The notes: generated from the sequence alone by a model not told the origin. A stretch of 64,000 bases of DNA from Salinibacter sp. 10B (GCF_002954405.1 NZ_MQWC01000004.1:1510301-1574300), one strand, 5' to 3'. Positions 50,498 through 61,157 are shown, numbered from the stretch's first letter. Numbers and translations are program-made.

Positions 50498-53400
50498 TTA
50501 CTCCTCTCCCTCCGATTGTTCCTCCAGAAGGGACTCCACCGCCCGGCGGAGCTGCGGATCTTCGCCCTCGGCCTTGATCGCAGGAGGGTTCTGAACCGAG
50601 ATGTCGGGACGAGCCGGGCCGTGCTCCATGTTCTCGTCCGTCTGATAGACGTACCAGGCCCGGAACGGCATGCGCACGTACGACCCATCGAGAAGACCGG
50701 TGCCGCCGGTGGAGATGACGGCGCCGAACGTCGGCTGGCCCACGAGCGGGCCATGTCCAAGGTTCTTAAAGGCGTGAGAGAAGATCTCAGCATTCGAGTA
50801 GCTGTTCTCGTTGGCGAGGGTCGCCGTGGGCTTTGTCCAGGCCGCATAGGGCAAACGTTCGCCGAACGGATAGTGCTCGCGGAACTGCTTGTGGTTCTGT
50901 TGCAGATTGTCCGTAGCCCCGCGCGGAACGGTGTATGCGTGACGACGCACATTGAGAACCGTCATCAAGTAGTCCGTCGTCCATCCGCCCCCGTTAAAGC
51001 GCACATCGATGATGAGTCCCTCTTTGTCGTGGGCGCTGGCGTAGAGTTCGCGCTCGAAGTGTTCGAAGCTCTCCCAGTTCATGCCCTCGACGTGGATGTA
51101 GCCGAGGCGCCCGTTGGAATACTCCTCCACCAATCGCTTGCGCTCCTCTACCCACTCGCGATAGAGTTCATCTTGCAGGTCGTCGGTGGGCCGGATGCGA
51201 ACGGTTCGCTCCTCCCCGTCCGGACCGGTCACGCGGAGAAGCACCTTTTCTTTCACCGTCCCCTCCATGAGGGCGTAGAAATTGCCCGCTTCCGCCACGG
51301 ACGTACCGTTTACCGTGGTAATCACGTCTCCCTCACGGAGCGTACTGGTCTCGCGGGCAGCGGGGGACCGCGGCACCACGCGCTGCACCTCCACGCCGTT
51401 GTCCACCGGATCCACCTCAACGCCAATGCGACCGGTCCGCTCATTTTGCGTTTCGGCCCGATCTCCCCCGTAGTAGCCCATGTGGCTAGCGTTGAGCTCC
51501 CCCAGCATCAGATTTACCGCATCCTGGAAATCCTGTGTGGTGGATGCCTGCAGCGCCCAGGGACGGTACTTCGTCCGCAGCGAGTCCCAGTCGTCGCCGT
51601 GGAAGTTGGGATCGTAGAAGCCTTCCTGCAGGGCACGCCCCACCTCCGTGAAGATTTGCTCCCGCTCCTTCTCATGATTGACCTCCATCGTCGCCTGGAA
51701 GGCAAGGCGCTCCAGGTCCGGCTTCTCGGTAGGCACCCGAGCAATCTGCCCGTTCGAGTGCGTGAAGGTCACCTGCGTTCCGGTCGGGGCCAGGCGCACG
51801 TTTGACGGTTCCACACCGCCCTCTGTAATGCGCGTGCGCTCCGATCCGTCCCACTGGATGCTGTAGAGGTCGACCTCGGTGTCATAGTCGGCCGCCCAGC
51901 CGCTCCCGCCAGCCACGAAGTAGAAGGTCTCCCCATCCTCGCCGATGACGGGCTCTCCCTCATTGCCCGGAAGGGCCGTCACGCGCTCCAGGCGATCATG
52001 AATGTTCTCAAAGTCGATCTCGACCGACGGCGTCTCGCTTTCATCCGAGTCCCCGGCGTCCGCCGCACCGTTCTCTGCCTCATTTTCCTCAATCTCTTCC
52101 CAGTCGCGCTCGGTCTTTTCCCAGTCCTCCTCCTGAAGCCACACGAACCACACGTCCGATCCGGCAGCGCTACGCTCGGAGACGAAGCCAAGCTTTGACC
52201 CGTCAGGGCTCCACACCGGTGCACTATCGCCGCGCGGGTGCTGACTCACGTTCACCGGTTCGCGCGACCCGTCGGCAGCGTGAATGTAGATGTCCGAATT
52301 GAAGTTTAGATTGCTCTTGCTGTAGGCCAGCCACTCGCCGTCGGGGCTCCACGAGACGTCCGTAGGGGCGTTCCAGCCGTCCACGAGCACTGCCTCATCC
52401 GTGAGGCCGTCCGCCGAGAGAGTGGCGGTGAGAAGCTGCCCTTCGCCGTAGCTCGTCATCGAGCCACGCCGGAGCGCGATTCGAGAGCGGTCGGGTCCCA
52501 TCGACAGGATTCGTTCATTCTCAGGCGTGTCCGTGAGGCGCGTAACCCGATACTGGAGAGCATCGTACAAGTCGCCCGGATGCTCGGAATCGGCCGACTC
52601 GAGGCGGTAGAGGTCGTATTGTCCACCGTTGCGATCCGAAACAAAGACGAGCGTGGAATCGCTGGTCCAGGTCACGTCGCGGTCGCGGTAGGCGTGCTCC
52701 GTAAGTCGGGTTGTCCGCGGCTCATCCGTTTCGTTTTGCATGAGGAAGAGCTCTCCGCGAAGCACGAGGGCCACCTGCTCGCCGTTGGGCGATACTGCGT
52801 AGTCCCGCACCCCGTTACTCATTTCCATTTGTTCGGTGGGATCGAAGCGATAGTCCGCCGGCACCGTCACGTCCAGTTGCCGCGGCTCGCCCCCATTCTC
52901 CATTACATAAATGTCCGTCTGCCGCTCAAAGGCGATCACCCGCCCATCGGCACTGGCACTGAGGGCTCGCACCCCATCGTCCTCAAACGACGTCACGGCC
53001 TCGGGTGCCCCATCGGTTCCTCCCTGATCGGTAATGGCCTGCCGGTGGACGTTGTAGGTGCCGCTCCGCTCACTGATGTAGAGGAGCGTCCGTGGGCCCG
53101 TCCACACCGGGTGGTGATCGTTGCCCCCATAGCTCGTGATGCGGGTAAAGCGGTCATTTTCCGTATCGTAGATCCAGACCTCGCGGTCGGCTGGTCCCTG
53201 ATAGCCTTTTTTGCTGGTGTCATTGTAGCCCTGCTCAAAGGCAATGAAGCGCCCGTCCGGCGACATGCGGGGCGCAGCGCCCACCGCGTCGAGGCGCCGG
53301 TTCGGCGTGCCGCCCTCTGCCGGCACCTGATAAATCTCATTCAGCCACTCGGCCTGTGCGTAGGTGCGACGGGTCGTGAAGAGGAGATGTCCATTCGGGG

Positions 53401-53752
53401 TCCACCCGCTCAGGGCATCGTCGGTGGAGTGATACGTGAGGCGCTGCGGCGTGCCCCCCTCCGCGTCCATGAGGTACACGTCGTCGTTGCCGTAGCGATC
53501 ACTCGTGAAGGCAATCTGCTCCCCGTTCGGGCGCCAGCGGGGGGTCCCCTCGTAGGCCTCGTGGATGGTTAGGCGCTCGGCCCGCCCCCCATCGACCGGG
53601 ACCGTCCACAAATCCCCCTGGTAGGAAAATGCGACCTGATTGCCCTCCGGATGCACAGCAGGATGCCGCATGAACGGATCCGTCGTTTGGGCCAACGCAG
53701 GCCCGACGAAAAGAGCGAGCAGGAAAACGGCAGTAGCAAAACGGAGTTGCAT
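50498..53752 (-). CDS. tricorn-like S41 serine protease, exported
   Basis: Predicted 1084 aa from ATG 53752, which opens a signal peptide (MQLRFATAVFLLALFVGPAL). Residues about 30-640 form TolB/WD-type beta-propellers with repeated blades (AFSYQGDLWTVPVDGG, ISPDLT-like and VSWSPDGEWLAYSKSN boxes). An acidic linker follows (EEIEENEAENGAAD). A tricorn core precedes the PDZ domain (about 790-860, EGDVITTVNGTSVAEAGN) and the S41 domain, with NENSYSNAEIFSHAFKNLGH (nucleophile Ser) and GLIIDVRFNGGGW. It degrades peptides, probably in the periplasm. A strong candidate for peptide nutrition. Confidence 0.92.
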   Translation of the reverse strand: MQLRFATAVFLLALFVGPALAQTTDPFMRHPAVHPEGNQVAFSYQGDLWTVPVDGGRAERLTIHEAYEGTPRWRPNGEQIAFTSDRYGNDDVYLMDAEGGTPQRLTYHSTDDALSGWTPNGHLLFTTRRTYAQAEWLNEIYQVPAEGGTPNRRLDAVGAAPRMSPDGRFIAFEQGYNDTSKKGYQGPADREVWIYDTENDRFTRITSYGGNDHHPVWTGPRTLLYISERSGTYNVHRQAITDQGGTDGAPEAVTSFEDDGVRALSASADGRVIAFERQTDIYVMENGGEPRQLDVTVPADYRFDPTEQMEMSNGVRDYAVSPNGEQVALVLRGELFLMQNETDEPRTTRLTEHAYRDRDVTWTSDSTLVFVSDRNGGQYDLYRLESADSEHPGDLYDALQYRVTRLTDTPENERILSMGPDRSRIALRRGSMTSYGEGQLLTATLSADGLTDEAVLVDGWNAPTDVSWSPDGEWLAYSKSNLNFNSDIYIHAADGSREPVNVSQHPRGDSAPVWSPDGSKLGFVSERSAAGSDVWFVWLQEEDWEKTERDWEEIEENEAENGAADAGDSDESETPSVEIDFENIHDRLERVTALPGNEGEPVIGEDGETFYFVAGGSGWAADYDTEVDLYSIQWDGSERTRITEGGVEPSNVRLAPTGTQVTFTHSNGQIARVPTEKPDLERLAFQATMEVNHEKEREQIFTEVGRALQEGFYDPNFHGDDWDSLRTKYRPWALQASTTQDFQDAVNLMLGELNASHMGYYGGDRAETQNERTGRIGVEVDPVDNGVEVQRVVPRSPAARETSTLREGDVITTVNGTSVAEAGNFYALMEGTVKEKVLLRVTGPDGEERTVRIRPTDDLQDELYREWVEERKRLVEEYSNGRLGYIHVEGMNWESFEHFERELYASAHDKEGLIIDVRFNGGGWTTDYLMTVLNVRRHAYTVPRGATDNLQQNHKQFREHYPFGERLPYAAWTKPTATLANENSYSNAEIFSHAFKNLGHGPLVGQPTFGAVISTGGTGLLDGSYVRMPFRAWYVYQTDENMEHGPARPDISVQNPPAIKAEGEDPQLRRAVESLLEEQSEGEE

Positions 53753-53902
53753 AGAACGTAGGTTGGGAGCAATCATGCGGAAGCGCTTTCCTTCATACAT
53801 CAAGGATGGAAACGGGTTCAGGGCCCGTCGTTCTGTGGCATGGGGGGCTCGGACACGGCCACAGCGACCCATGCAGGTTGCCCTGAAGATGCGTGCCCCT
53901 TC

Positions 53903-54949
53903 TCACTGTCCAAGTATACGCACCGAGTCGCCCAGTACGTCCTCCACGTAGAGCATCTGCAATAGAACGATGACCACAATGGCGAGCGGGGCAGCAAGCA
54001 GAACGCCAGCCGCTCCGGCCAGCACCCCCATCGCAATCTGTGCAGTGATGAGAATCACAGGCGGCATCGACACGGCGCGCTGCTGAACGAGGGGGGTGAT
54101 GACGTAGCTTTCGAGCGTTTGTACGGCCCCGAAGACCAGCACGACGTAGAACACCTTCGTGAGGCTCACCATGAGGGCCACCAGCACCGCGGGAATGAAA
54201 GAGAGGATGGGCCCCACGTATGGCACGAAGGAAAGTAGGGCCGCCAGCAGGCCGAGCGCGAGGGGCGTGGGCACCCCGGCAATCCAAAGGCCAAGCATCG
54301 TCAGGGCCCCGACGACGCTCATCATGGTGAGGCGCCCCACCAGCCACCACCGGAGCGCGTGGGCCAGCGCATTTATCACTTCGTGGGCCCGCTCGCGGTG
54401 CCGCTTGGGCGTGAGGTGCACGATGCCGCTGACGTACGAGCTGGGGGCTGCTGCTCCGTAGATGCCGATGAAGACAATCACGAAGACATTGGCCACCACG
54501 CCCAGGGTTCGCGAGAATGCGCTCGTGACTCCTCCCATCACTTCTTTGGGAGACGGCATGAGGTCGCGCAGGGCATTCGGATCGGCCAGGAGCCGCTGCG
54601 TCCAATCCAGGTTTGCAATTCGCTCTCGGAAGCGCGCCACCGCCTCGGGAAGCTGTACGATCAGGTCGTTAATCTGGCCGGTGAGGGGCGGCCCCACCAT
54701 GCCCGACAAAATGAACGGCACAAAGATCGCCGTCGTGATCACCACCGCCAGTGCACCGGGGCGCTCCAGAGGCGTTCGCCGCTGCAAAATATCCGCGCCT
54801 CCCCCAAGCCCCACTGCTACCAGCACCCCCGCAAATACGATGAGCAGAACGCGCGAGAGCACCACGAACAGATACAGCAGCAGGATCGACGCGGCCACAA
54901 TGCCTACCGCAATCATAACCCGATTCGGAAAGGGACGCCGAGAGGACAT
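53903..54949 (-). CDS. AI-2E transporter/PerM family membrane protein
   Basis: Predicted 348 aa from ATG 54949 (MSSRRPFPNRVMIAVGIVAA). Eight or so membrane helices are visible in the family layout: two N-terminal helices, a soluble stretch (LPEAVARFRERIANLDW), and the core LWIAGVPTPLALGLLAALLSFVPYVGPIL region. GAVQTLESYVITPLVQQRAV follows, the best conserved family motif. Members include TqsA-type exporters and sodium/proton antiporters, and in halophiles the antiporter role is attractive but unproven here. It lies between the S41 protease and rho genes. Confidence 0.88.
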   Translation of the reverse strand: MSSRRPFPNRVMIAVGIVAASILLLYLFVVLSRVLLIVFAGVLVAVGLGGGADILQRRTPLERPGALAVVITTAIFVPFILSGMVGPPLTGQINDLIVQLPEAVARFRERIANLDWTQRLLADPNALRDLMPSPKEVMGGVTSAFSRTLGVVANVFVIVFIGIYGAAAPSSYVSGIVHLTPKRHRERAHEVINALAHALRWWLVGRLTMMSVVGALTMLGLWIAGVPTPLALGLLAALLSFVPYVGPILSFIPAVLVALMVSLTKVFYVVLVFGAVQTLESYVITPLVQQRAVSMPPVILITAQIAMGVLAGAAGVLLAAPLAIVVIVLLQMLYVEDVLGDSVRILGQ

Positions 54950-55261
54950 GGTAGAAATGGAGGAAGCACTGAAGAACGGCAGACACAATACTATACACTC
55001 GCCCCCTCGACGAGCCTGGCACGGCATGGACGGCTATCCCCCATCCTCTCTCCCCGACAGACACTGGAAGGGGCAAGAGGAAGACAGAATCGAACGAAGG
55101 CCCGTCCCAAGAGGAGATCTCCCTCACTCCGCCCCGCCTCCACGGGTGTGCTCCCTAAACTTGGAGCAGAACGCATGCGACGCAAGCGTGAGAAAACTCG
55201 TTCGGGAAGGGGCAGCAGGATGCTTCCATGCCGAGAACAAGATCAGCGAGCAATCGGAGCC

Positions 55262-56740
55262 CTACGAATTCATCATCTCCAGGAATTCGTCGTTGCTCTC
55301 GGTGTCTTTCATCTTGTCGAGCAGGAATTCCATCGCCTCGATCGGCTCCATGTCCGCCAGAATCTTGCGCATCACCCACACACGCTTCAGCTCCGGCTTT
55401 GTCAGCAGTTCCTCTTCACGACGGGTGCCGGAGAGGATGAGGTCGATTGCCGGAAACACACGACGGTCGGCCATTTCCCGATCGAGCACAAGCTCCATGT
55501 TGCCGGTGCCCTTGAACTCCTCAAAGATGACCTCGTCCATGCGGCTGCCGGTGTCGACGAGGGCCGTGCCGATAATGGTGAGCGAACCGCCCTCCTCCAC
55601 GTTCCGCGCCGCGCCGAAGAAGCGTTTCGGTCCCCGAAGCGCACCGGCCTCAATACCGCCGGACAAGGTCCGGCCCTGTCCCGGATGCACAGCGTTGTGC
55701 GCACGCGCAAGCCGCGTGATGGAGTCGAGGAGCACACACACATCCTGCCCCGACTCGACGAGGCGTTTCACCTTCGCGAGCACCGTGTCGGCCACCTCTA
55801 CGTGCCGCTCCGGATCTTTGTCAAATGTAGAAGCAACCACTTCTCCGTCGACGTTGCGGTCCATGTCGGTCACTTCTTCCGGCCGCTCGTCGATGAGAAG
55901 CACCAGGAGATGCGTATCCGGATGATTCGTCGTAATCCCGTGGGCGATCTTCTGCAGAAGCACCGTCTTCCCCGCCTTCGGGGGCGAGACGATAAGGCCA
56001 CGCTGTCCTTTTCCAATGGGCGCAAACAGATCCAGAATGCGGGTGCCATACTCCTCCGCTTCCGTCTCCAGCGTGAGCCGTTCGTCCGGAAAGATGGGCG
56101 TCAAATATTGAAACTCGCCTCGCTCCTCCACGTCCCCCGGATCGCAGCCATTAATCTCGTCGACCTGAATGAGGGCAAAGAACTTCTCCCCCTCCTTCGG
56201 GGGGCGGACTTCGCCGCGTACCGTATCGCCCTGCTGAAGGCCAAAGCGCTTAATCTGCGACGGCGACACGTAGATGTCGTCCGGACTCGACTCGTAGCTG
56301 TACTCGTCGGATCGGAGGAAGCCGTAGCCGTCCGGCAGGATTTCCAGGAGTCCCGTCTTTTGAATCATGCCCCGCAGCTCCGTCTCGTCGGGGTCGTACG
56401 TGCGCATGTACTCGGGCCGGCCGGACGCTTCGGCGTTCTGCCCGGAGGAGGCCTCTTCCTCCTCTTGTGCAGACGGAGAGGCCTCCTCCCCAGTGGCTTC
56501 CGACGCCTCCCGTTCATCGTCCGGGGAATTCGAGGCCGTTCCGTTCTTTTCCGACGAAGAGGCCGAATCCGAAGCCTCATCCAGGGGCGCATCGCCAGTA
56601 GCGGCGCCTTCGGCCTGCGCCTCCAGGATCCGGTAAATGAGATCTTGCTTGCGCAGGTCGGAGTAGCCCGGCAGATCCAGCTCGCGGGCAATGTCGCGCA
56701 GCTCGTCGAGCTTCTTTTCTTGCAGTGTGGAAATCTTCAT
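55262..56740 (-). CDS. rho: transcription termination factor Rho
   Basis: Predicted 492 aa, longer than Escherichia coli Rho (419). The N-terminal Rho-N domain is residues 1-45 (LREKKLDEL-like, [15 protein letters not shown]). An acidic, Ser/Glu-rich insertion covers about 46-115. The RNA-binding cold-shock fold follows ([29 protein letters not shown]). The ATPase has Walker [15 protein letters not shown], Walker [15 protein letters not shown], the Q-loop [13 protein letters not shown] and the R-loop [19 protein letters not shown]. It is an RNA-dependent hexameric helicase that ends transcription. Acidic insertions in this position are common in GC-rich and halophilic bacteria. Confidence 0.96.
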   Translation of the reverse strand: MKISTLQEKKLDELRDIARELDLPGYSDLRKQDLIYRILEAQAEGAATGDAPLDEASDSASSSEKNGTASNSPDDEREASEATGEEASPSAQEEEEASSGQNAEASGRPEYMRTYDPDETELRGMIQKTGLLEILPDGYGFLRSDEYSYESSPDDIYVSPSQIKRFGLQQGDTVRGEVRPPKEGEKFFALIQVDEINGCDPGDVEERGEFQYLTPIFPDERLTLETEAEEYGTRILDLFAPIGKGQRGLIVSPPKAGKTVLLQKIAHGITTNHPDTHLLVLLIDERPEEVTDMDRNVDGEVVASTFDKDPERHVEVADTVLAKVKRLVESGQDVCVLLDSITRLARAHNAVHPGQGRTLSGGIEAGALRGPKRFFGAARNVEEGGSLTIIGTALVDTGSRMDEVIFEEFKGTGNMELVLDREMADRRVFPAIDLILSGTRREEELLTKPELKRVWVMRKILADMEPIEAMEFLLDKMKDTESNDEFLEMMNS

Positions 56741-57405
56741 GCGGTTACGCTGTGCGGTTCGGATGCGTGCCGCAACGACCTGTGTAGGAGGAGGACAAAA
56801 GACACAGGAACGAATGGCGGCGAGTGGACCAGATGGAATCGTAGGCGTTCATGCTCCTCAGTCCCTCCTCGACTGAGTCTCGTTCGCGGCCTTCAGTCAA
56901 CCCGTCGTGCAGAGCACAGCTCGATGCGAGGCGCCGACTCGAACACAACGGCGCATTCGGAGCGGAGGGCAACGGTGGGGAATCGCCCGCTCCCTCGCCT
57001 GGTGTGTGCGAACGGCAGGTCCCTAAAGGTCGCTGTAGAGGAAAGTGCAGATGCGATCATACATCAACGAACCTCACAAAGGCTTGATCCGTCTACGACG
57101 GTCCGTTACTCAAAACTCTACTTCCCCCTACGAACGAAACAATTCGTGTGCCACGAGAACAGTCTCCTCCGGCAGATTTGTTCGGTTCTCGCCGAACCTC
57201 CGTGCAATCTTTACCCTTTTGCCCGATCGCATCGGAATATCGTTTTGCCCCGCCCCGCTCCGCCTCCGCCCGAGTGATCTTCATGGATTTCTTTCCGGAT
57301 TGCTCGCCCGAATGAGCCTGCAACGTTACGTGTACGGGCCTGATATGTCTTATACATACCACGTTCCGTTACGCTCCTTTCCTCCGTGCGACGTTCGTGT
57401 CTGCT
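56741..57405. other. intergenic region, 665 nt, divergent rho and recJ
   Basis: This is the long leader region of rho (leftward) and of recJ (rightward). Rho is autoregulated in many bacteria through its leader, so a long 5' region is expected. A TATACAT element at about 57351-57357 could be a promoter box for recJ. Long open frames across it on the plus strand continue antisense to rho and are not coding. Confidence 0.45.
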
Positions 57406-59172
57406 ATGACCTATCGCTGGACCTATCGTTCACTCGACACCCCCGAGGTCGTTTCTGAGCTTCAGGACGCGCTCAACGATCTGCCGGCGGCACTGGCTCG
57501 CGCGCTGGCCCTCCGGGACGTGTCGACGTTTGACGAGGCCCGCCACTTCTTTCGGGCCGACCGGGCGGATCTGCACAACCCGCTCGGCATGGCCGACATG
57601 AAGAAAGCGGCGGATCGCCTGAGCACCGCCATCGACGACGGTGAGCGCGTGCTCGTGTACGGCGACTACGACGTGGACGGCACGACGGCCGCCGCCCTAA
57701 TGACCGACTTCCTTCGCAAACAGGGCGTGGAGACCTCTTTCTTCATTCCCGACCGGTACGATGACGGCTACGGCCTCTGTGCCCGCGGGCTCGACGCAGC
57801 AAAGGAGCTTGGGGCCTCGCTCGTCGTGGCGCTCGACTGTGGCATCACGGGCCATAAGGAGGCGACCTATGCCCGCGAGCAAGGACTCGACCTCATCATC
57901 TGCGACCACCATACGCCAAAGGAAACCGACGACGGCGTGGATCTGCCCGATGCGTACGCCGTCATCGATCCCAAACGGCCGGACGACGACTATCCCTTTA
58001 CGGAGCTTTCCGGGTGCGGTCTTGGCTTTAAGCTTGTGCAGGCTACCCTCGACCGACGAGGGCAGAACCCCGACGCTGCGTTCGACTACCTCGATCTGCT
58101 CGCTGTCTCCACCGCCAGCGACATCGTGCCACTCTACGGGGAAAACCGCGTCCTCATGGCTGAGGGCCTGGCCGCCCTCCAACAAAGCGACCGTCCCGGC
58201 CTTCGCGCACTGGCCGACGCTGCCGACCTCAATCTCGAAACTGTGACGTCGACCGGAAACATCGTCTTTACGCTCGGCCCGCGCATCAACGCCGCCGGGC
58301 GAATGGCCCATGCCTCCACGGCCGTGGATCTCTTGCTTGCTCAGAGCTACTCGGAAGCGGAGCCCCTCGCCGCCGAACTGGAGCGCCTCAACAAGAAGCG
58401 CCGCACGATCGACGATGCGACGGAAGAAGCTGCCGTGGAAAAGGCCGAACGGCAGATCACCTCCCGCAGCCCACACGCCCTCGTGCTCTACGAAGAAGAC
58501 TGGCACCTCGGCGTCATTGGCATTGTGGCCAGTAGCATCGTCGAGCGCTTCCACAAGCCGACGATCCTGCTTACGCATAACGGCGACGAGGTGAAAGGGT
58601 CGGCCCGTTCGATCGAAGGCATCAACATCTACAACGCCCTCTCGGACTGTGCCGACGTGCTCACCCAGTTCGGCGGACACGACCACGCAGCCGGCCTCTC
58701 GCTGGACGTGGACGACATCGAGGCCTTCCGGGACCGGTTCGACGCTGCTGTCGGAGAGCGGGTGACTCCGGAACTCCTGACCCCGTCGATCAATGTGGAC
58801 GCTGAGCTCGATCTCGGGATCATTGGGACCGTGGAGGACCGATTCTGGGCTGTGCTCCAACAGTTTGGGCCGTTCGGTCCGGCGAATGCCCGCCCGGTCT
58901 TTCACGGCAAAGACCTGGCCGTGGCCGGCACGCCCCGCACCGTGGGAAGCGACGACAGTCACCTCAAGTTCGAGGTCCGGCAGCGCGACGACGAGCGCGG
59001 ACGCAACGTGTTCGACGTCATCGGCTTCGGAATGGGCGAGAAGCTCTCAGTGCTGGAGCAGAGCCAGAACGAGGGACGCCCAATTGAGTTGCTGTTCTCA
59101 CTGGAGGAAAACACCTGGAACGGACAAACCAATCTTCAACTGAAGGCGCGCGACGTACGACTGGAGGAGTAA
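57406..59172 (+). CDS. recJ: single-stranded-DNA exonuclease RecJ
   Basis: Predicted 588 aa from ATG 57406; a GTG lies three codons upstream. It is a 5'-3' exonuclease in recombination and repair. DHH-family motifs are LVYGDYDVDGTTAAAL, SLVVALDCGITGHKEA and DLIICDHHTPKE. Further on are GLGFKLVQATLDRRG, INAAGRMAHASTAVDLLL, WHLGVIGIVASSIVERFHKP and the DHHA1 motif QFGGHDHAAGLSLD. The C-terminal OB fold (FGPFGPANARPVFHGKDL) is present. Length and order match the family. Confidence 0.95.
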   Translation: MTYRWTYRSLDTPEVVSELQDALNDLPAALARALALRDVSTFDEARHFFRADRADLHNPLGMADMKKAADRLSTAIDDGERVLVYGDYDVDGTTAAALMTDFLRKQGVETSFFIPDRYDDGYGLCARGLDAAKELGASLVVALDCGITGHKEATYAREQGLDLIICDHHTPKETDDGVDLPDAYAVIDPKRPDDDYPFTELSGCGLGFKLVQATLDRRGQNPDAAFDYLDLLAVSTASDIVPLYGENRVLMAEGLAALQQSDRPGLRALADAADLNLETVTSTGNIVFTLGPRINAAGRMAHASTAVDLLLAQSYSEAEPLAAELERLNKKRRTIDDATEEAAVEKAERQITSRSPHALVLYEEDWHLGVIGIVASSIVERFHKPTILLTHNGDEVKGSARSIEGINIYNALSDCADVLTQFGGHDHAAGLSLDVDDIEAFRDRFDAAVGERVTPELLTPSINVDAELDLGIIGTVEDRFWAVLQQFGPFGPANARPVFHGKDLAVAGTPRTVGSDDSHLKFEVRQRDDERGRNVFDVIGFGMGEKLSVLEQSQNEGRPIELLFSLEENTWNGQTNLQLKARDVRLEE

Positions 59173-59201
59173 CCCACACGCGCTGGGCGTTTTGGACTGG
59201 C

Positions 59202-59320
59202 GGATAGAGCGTGGAGCGTGTGCGCATTCGACGTCAGCGGGGAAAGGAGACAAGTTGCGGAGATCTCTCCTTCTCCCCCTCGCTCATCCCCCACGCTCCC
59301 ATTCCCTCATCCCCTTCCAC
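59202..59320. repeat. heptad-periodic array I
   Basis: The left arm (59202-59222) has GGATAGA, GCGTGGA and GCGTGTG. The right arm (59279-59320) is six consecutive 7-mers (CTCGCTC, ATCCCCC, ACGCTCC and so on), complementary in type to the left arm. It lies 29 nt after the recJ stop. Confidence 0.6.
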
Positions 59321-59413
59321 GCCCCATTTGACGATTCCTTCGCAACCGTCCCCCGGTCCGCGGATTCACAGTGCGCGGTCCCTGCTTTCTCGCCCAATTT
59401 CCCTGCGCATGCC

Positions 59414-60226
59414 ATGACCTGGTGGGAAGCCCTCCTCCTTGGACTCGTCCAGGGCATCACAGAGTTCGTCCCCGTCTCCTCGTCCGGCCACCTGGTTCTG
59501 AGCCAGCATCTGCTGGGACTCGGCGCCGAAGAATCCGACATCACCTTCGAGGTGTTCGTCCACTTCGGTACGGTGCTCAGCATCTTCACCGTGTACGGCC
59601 AAGAGGTGGCCGACCTTCTGGCAGAGGCGTGGGCTGGTCTCCGACACCCAACCCTCGTCCCCGAGCGCTACCGGGAAAATGACACGTTTCGGCTCGGCGT
59701 GTTCATTCTCATCACGCTCATTCCCACGGGCCTCGTGTATGTCCTCTTCAAGACTCAGTTGGAGCAGGCCTTCGGAAGCCCGCGCTTCACGAGTGCCATG
59801 TTGCTCGTCACGGGGGTACTCCTGCTGCTCACCCTGCTCCGCCCCCAACCGGAGGGGATGCTGAGCCCAATCAAGTCGTTCGTCGTCGGCGTTGCCCAGT
59901 CCGCCGCCATGATTCCGGGAATCTCCCGGTCAGGGTCCACCATCTGCACGGCACTTTACCAGAACGTCCGCCCCGAGCGAGCCGCGAACTTCTCGTTCCT
60001 CATGCTGCTACCGGTCGTGCTGGGCGCCACGCTTCTGAAGGGACTCGAACTGGCAGAGCAGGGACTGACCACCGAATGGGTTCCTCTCTTCATCGGCACG
60101 GTTGCCGCCTACGTCTCCGGCATTGCCGCCATCTACATCGTGATCGACTTCGTCCGGCGGGGCAACCTGCAGTACTTTGCCTACTACTGTTTCCTCGTCG
60201 GCGGACTGGGGCTGTGGCTGCTGTAG
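59414..60226 (+). CDS. uppP: undecaprenyl-diphosphate phosphatase
   Basis: Predicted 270 aa from ATG 59414. It recycles the undecaprenyl carrier for peptidoglycan and gives bacitracin resistance. Catalytic region 1 is LGLVQGITEFVPVSSSGHLVL (Glu and the Ser/His), and region 2 is SAAMIPGISRSGSTI with the essential Arg. Seven or eight membrane helices are visible. The family length is about 265-275. The upstream frame to 59192 overlaps the heptad array and is not coding. It is the first gene after recJ and converges on the ferredoxin gene. Confidence 0.95.
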   Translation: MTWWEALLLGLVQGITEFVPVSSSGHLVLSQHLLGLGAEESDITFEVFVHFGTVLSIFTVYGQEVADLLAEAWAGLRHPTLVPERYRENDTFRLGVFILITLIPTGLVYVLFKTQLEQAFGSPRFTSAMLLVTGVLLLLTLLRPQPEGMLSPIKSFVVGVAQSAAMIPGISRSGSTICTALYQNVRPERAANFSFLMLLPVVLGATLLKGLELAEQGLTTEWVPLFIGTVAAYVSGIAAIYIVIDFVRRGNLQYFAYYCFLVGGLGLWLL

Positions 60227-60340
60227 GACGACCGCTCCTCCAAAAAGCACCCTCCGCTCCCTGAAGCAACCTCGGTCGACAGTCCGCGGTCGCAGGCCAT
60301 GTACGCACGCGGTCGCCCGTTCTCACTGGCCGTGCAGTGC

Positions 60341-60730
60341 CTACGCGTCCGATTCGTCTTCGGCGCTGAGCGTATCGATCGGATACCACTCCGGCTCCGG
60401 CTCCACGGTGATGGACGGTTCCGGCCCGGCATCGTCCCACCCCTGATCGCTCACCGTCATGAGCGGCTTCACCGTCATGTCGCGGTCCACCACGATTTGG
60501 CACGAGAGTCGCATCTCACCCATCTGCCCGATGTCGCCGAGCTTCTCGTGCTCGGCCTTCGTCATCACGGAGGGCTCCCCCTCCTCAAACTGGACGCGAC
60601 AGGTCGTACACTGGGACTGTCCTCCGCATCGATGGCCCACATCGACACCGGCATCTTCGATCGCCCGAACCAGCCGGGTGCCCTCTTCGACCTCGACTGT
60701 TCCAACCCCTTCAATCGTTAACTCGTGCAT
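60341..60730 (-). CDS. [2Fe-2S] ferredoxin
   Basis: Predicted 129 aa. The plant-type cluster motif is HRCGGQSQCTTCRV with Cys35, Cys41 and Cys44, and Cys77 in MRLSCQIVVD. The spacing C-x5-C-x2-C is that of adrenodoxin/Isc-type ferredoxins. Strand pattern LTIEGVGTVEVEEGTRLVRA is typical at the start. The acidic tail of about 40 residues (EPSITVEPEPEWYPIDTL) is extra compared with the family and looks halophilic. An electron carrier; its partner is not apparent from neighbours. Confidence 0.92.
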   Translation of the reverse strand: MHELTIEGVGTVEVEEGTRLVRAIEDAGVDVGHRCGGQSQCTTCRVQFEEGEPSVMTKAEHEKLGDIGQMGEMRLSCQIVVDRDMTVKPLMTVSDQGWDDAGPEPSITVEPEPEWYPIDTLSAEDESDA

Positions 60731-61157
60731 AAACGGATGTCTGATCTGTGCAAGTAGTGTATTGTGAGTGACGACGCATAAAAAGACGAATCGGCGGCGA
60801 GTCCGTCAACCCCTCGCGCCTCCCGAAATAAACATGTGTGCGTAATTTTACCGGGGCGCGAAGGTCTGTGGACTGCCTTTTCTCCTTGCCAGAACGGCAA
60901 CGGTCGAGGCGCTCCACGGAGCGAGCATTGGCGTACCCACACGTACACCGTCCGACGGCCGTGCCTCCTCCTTTGGATCAGATCTGTTGATCGTGGGAGC
61001 ATTTGCCGGGGCGAGAGGTGTCATATTTGCACACACCCGGGTGGCGCCCAGGCCTTTGCAATAAAGCCGTAATATGCTTCATTTCCTCTCCCGATTGTGC
61101 CAGACGTTTCGCATCATCAACGTACCGTAGATTCTCGCCCCACCCGTCCACGCTCTT
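60731..61157. other. intergenic region, 427 nt, divergent genes
   Basis: It lies between the ferredoxin start (leftward) and the idi start (rightward). It contains a small hairpin CGCTCC-AC-GGAGCG at about 60910-60925 and no recognisable gene. Promoters for both neighbours should be here, but no clear -7 box was found. Confidence 0.4.

Noticed and set aside
54359-57277. 972-codon open frame on the plus strand
   Set aside because: It runs antisense to the AI-2E permease and rho genes, which are clear homologues with full motifs. The long frame is a by-product of high GC and strand bias.
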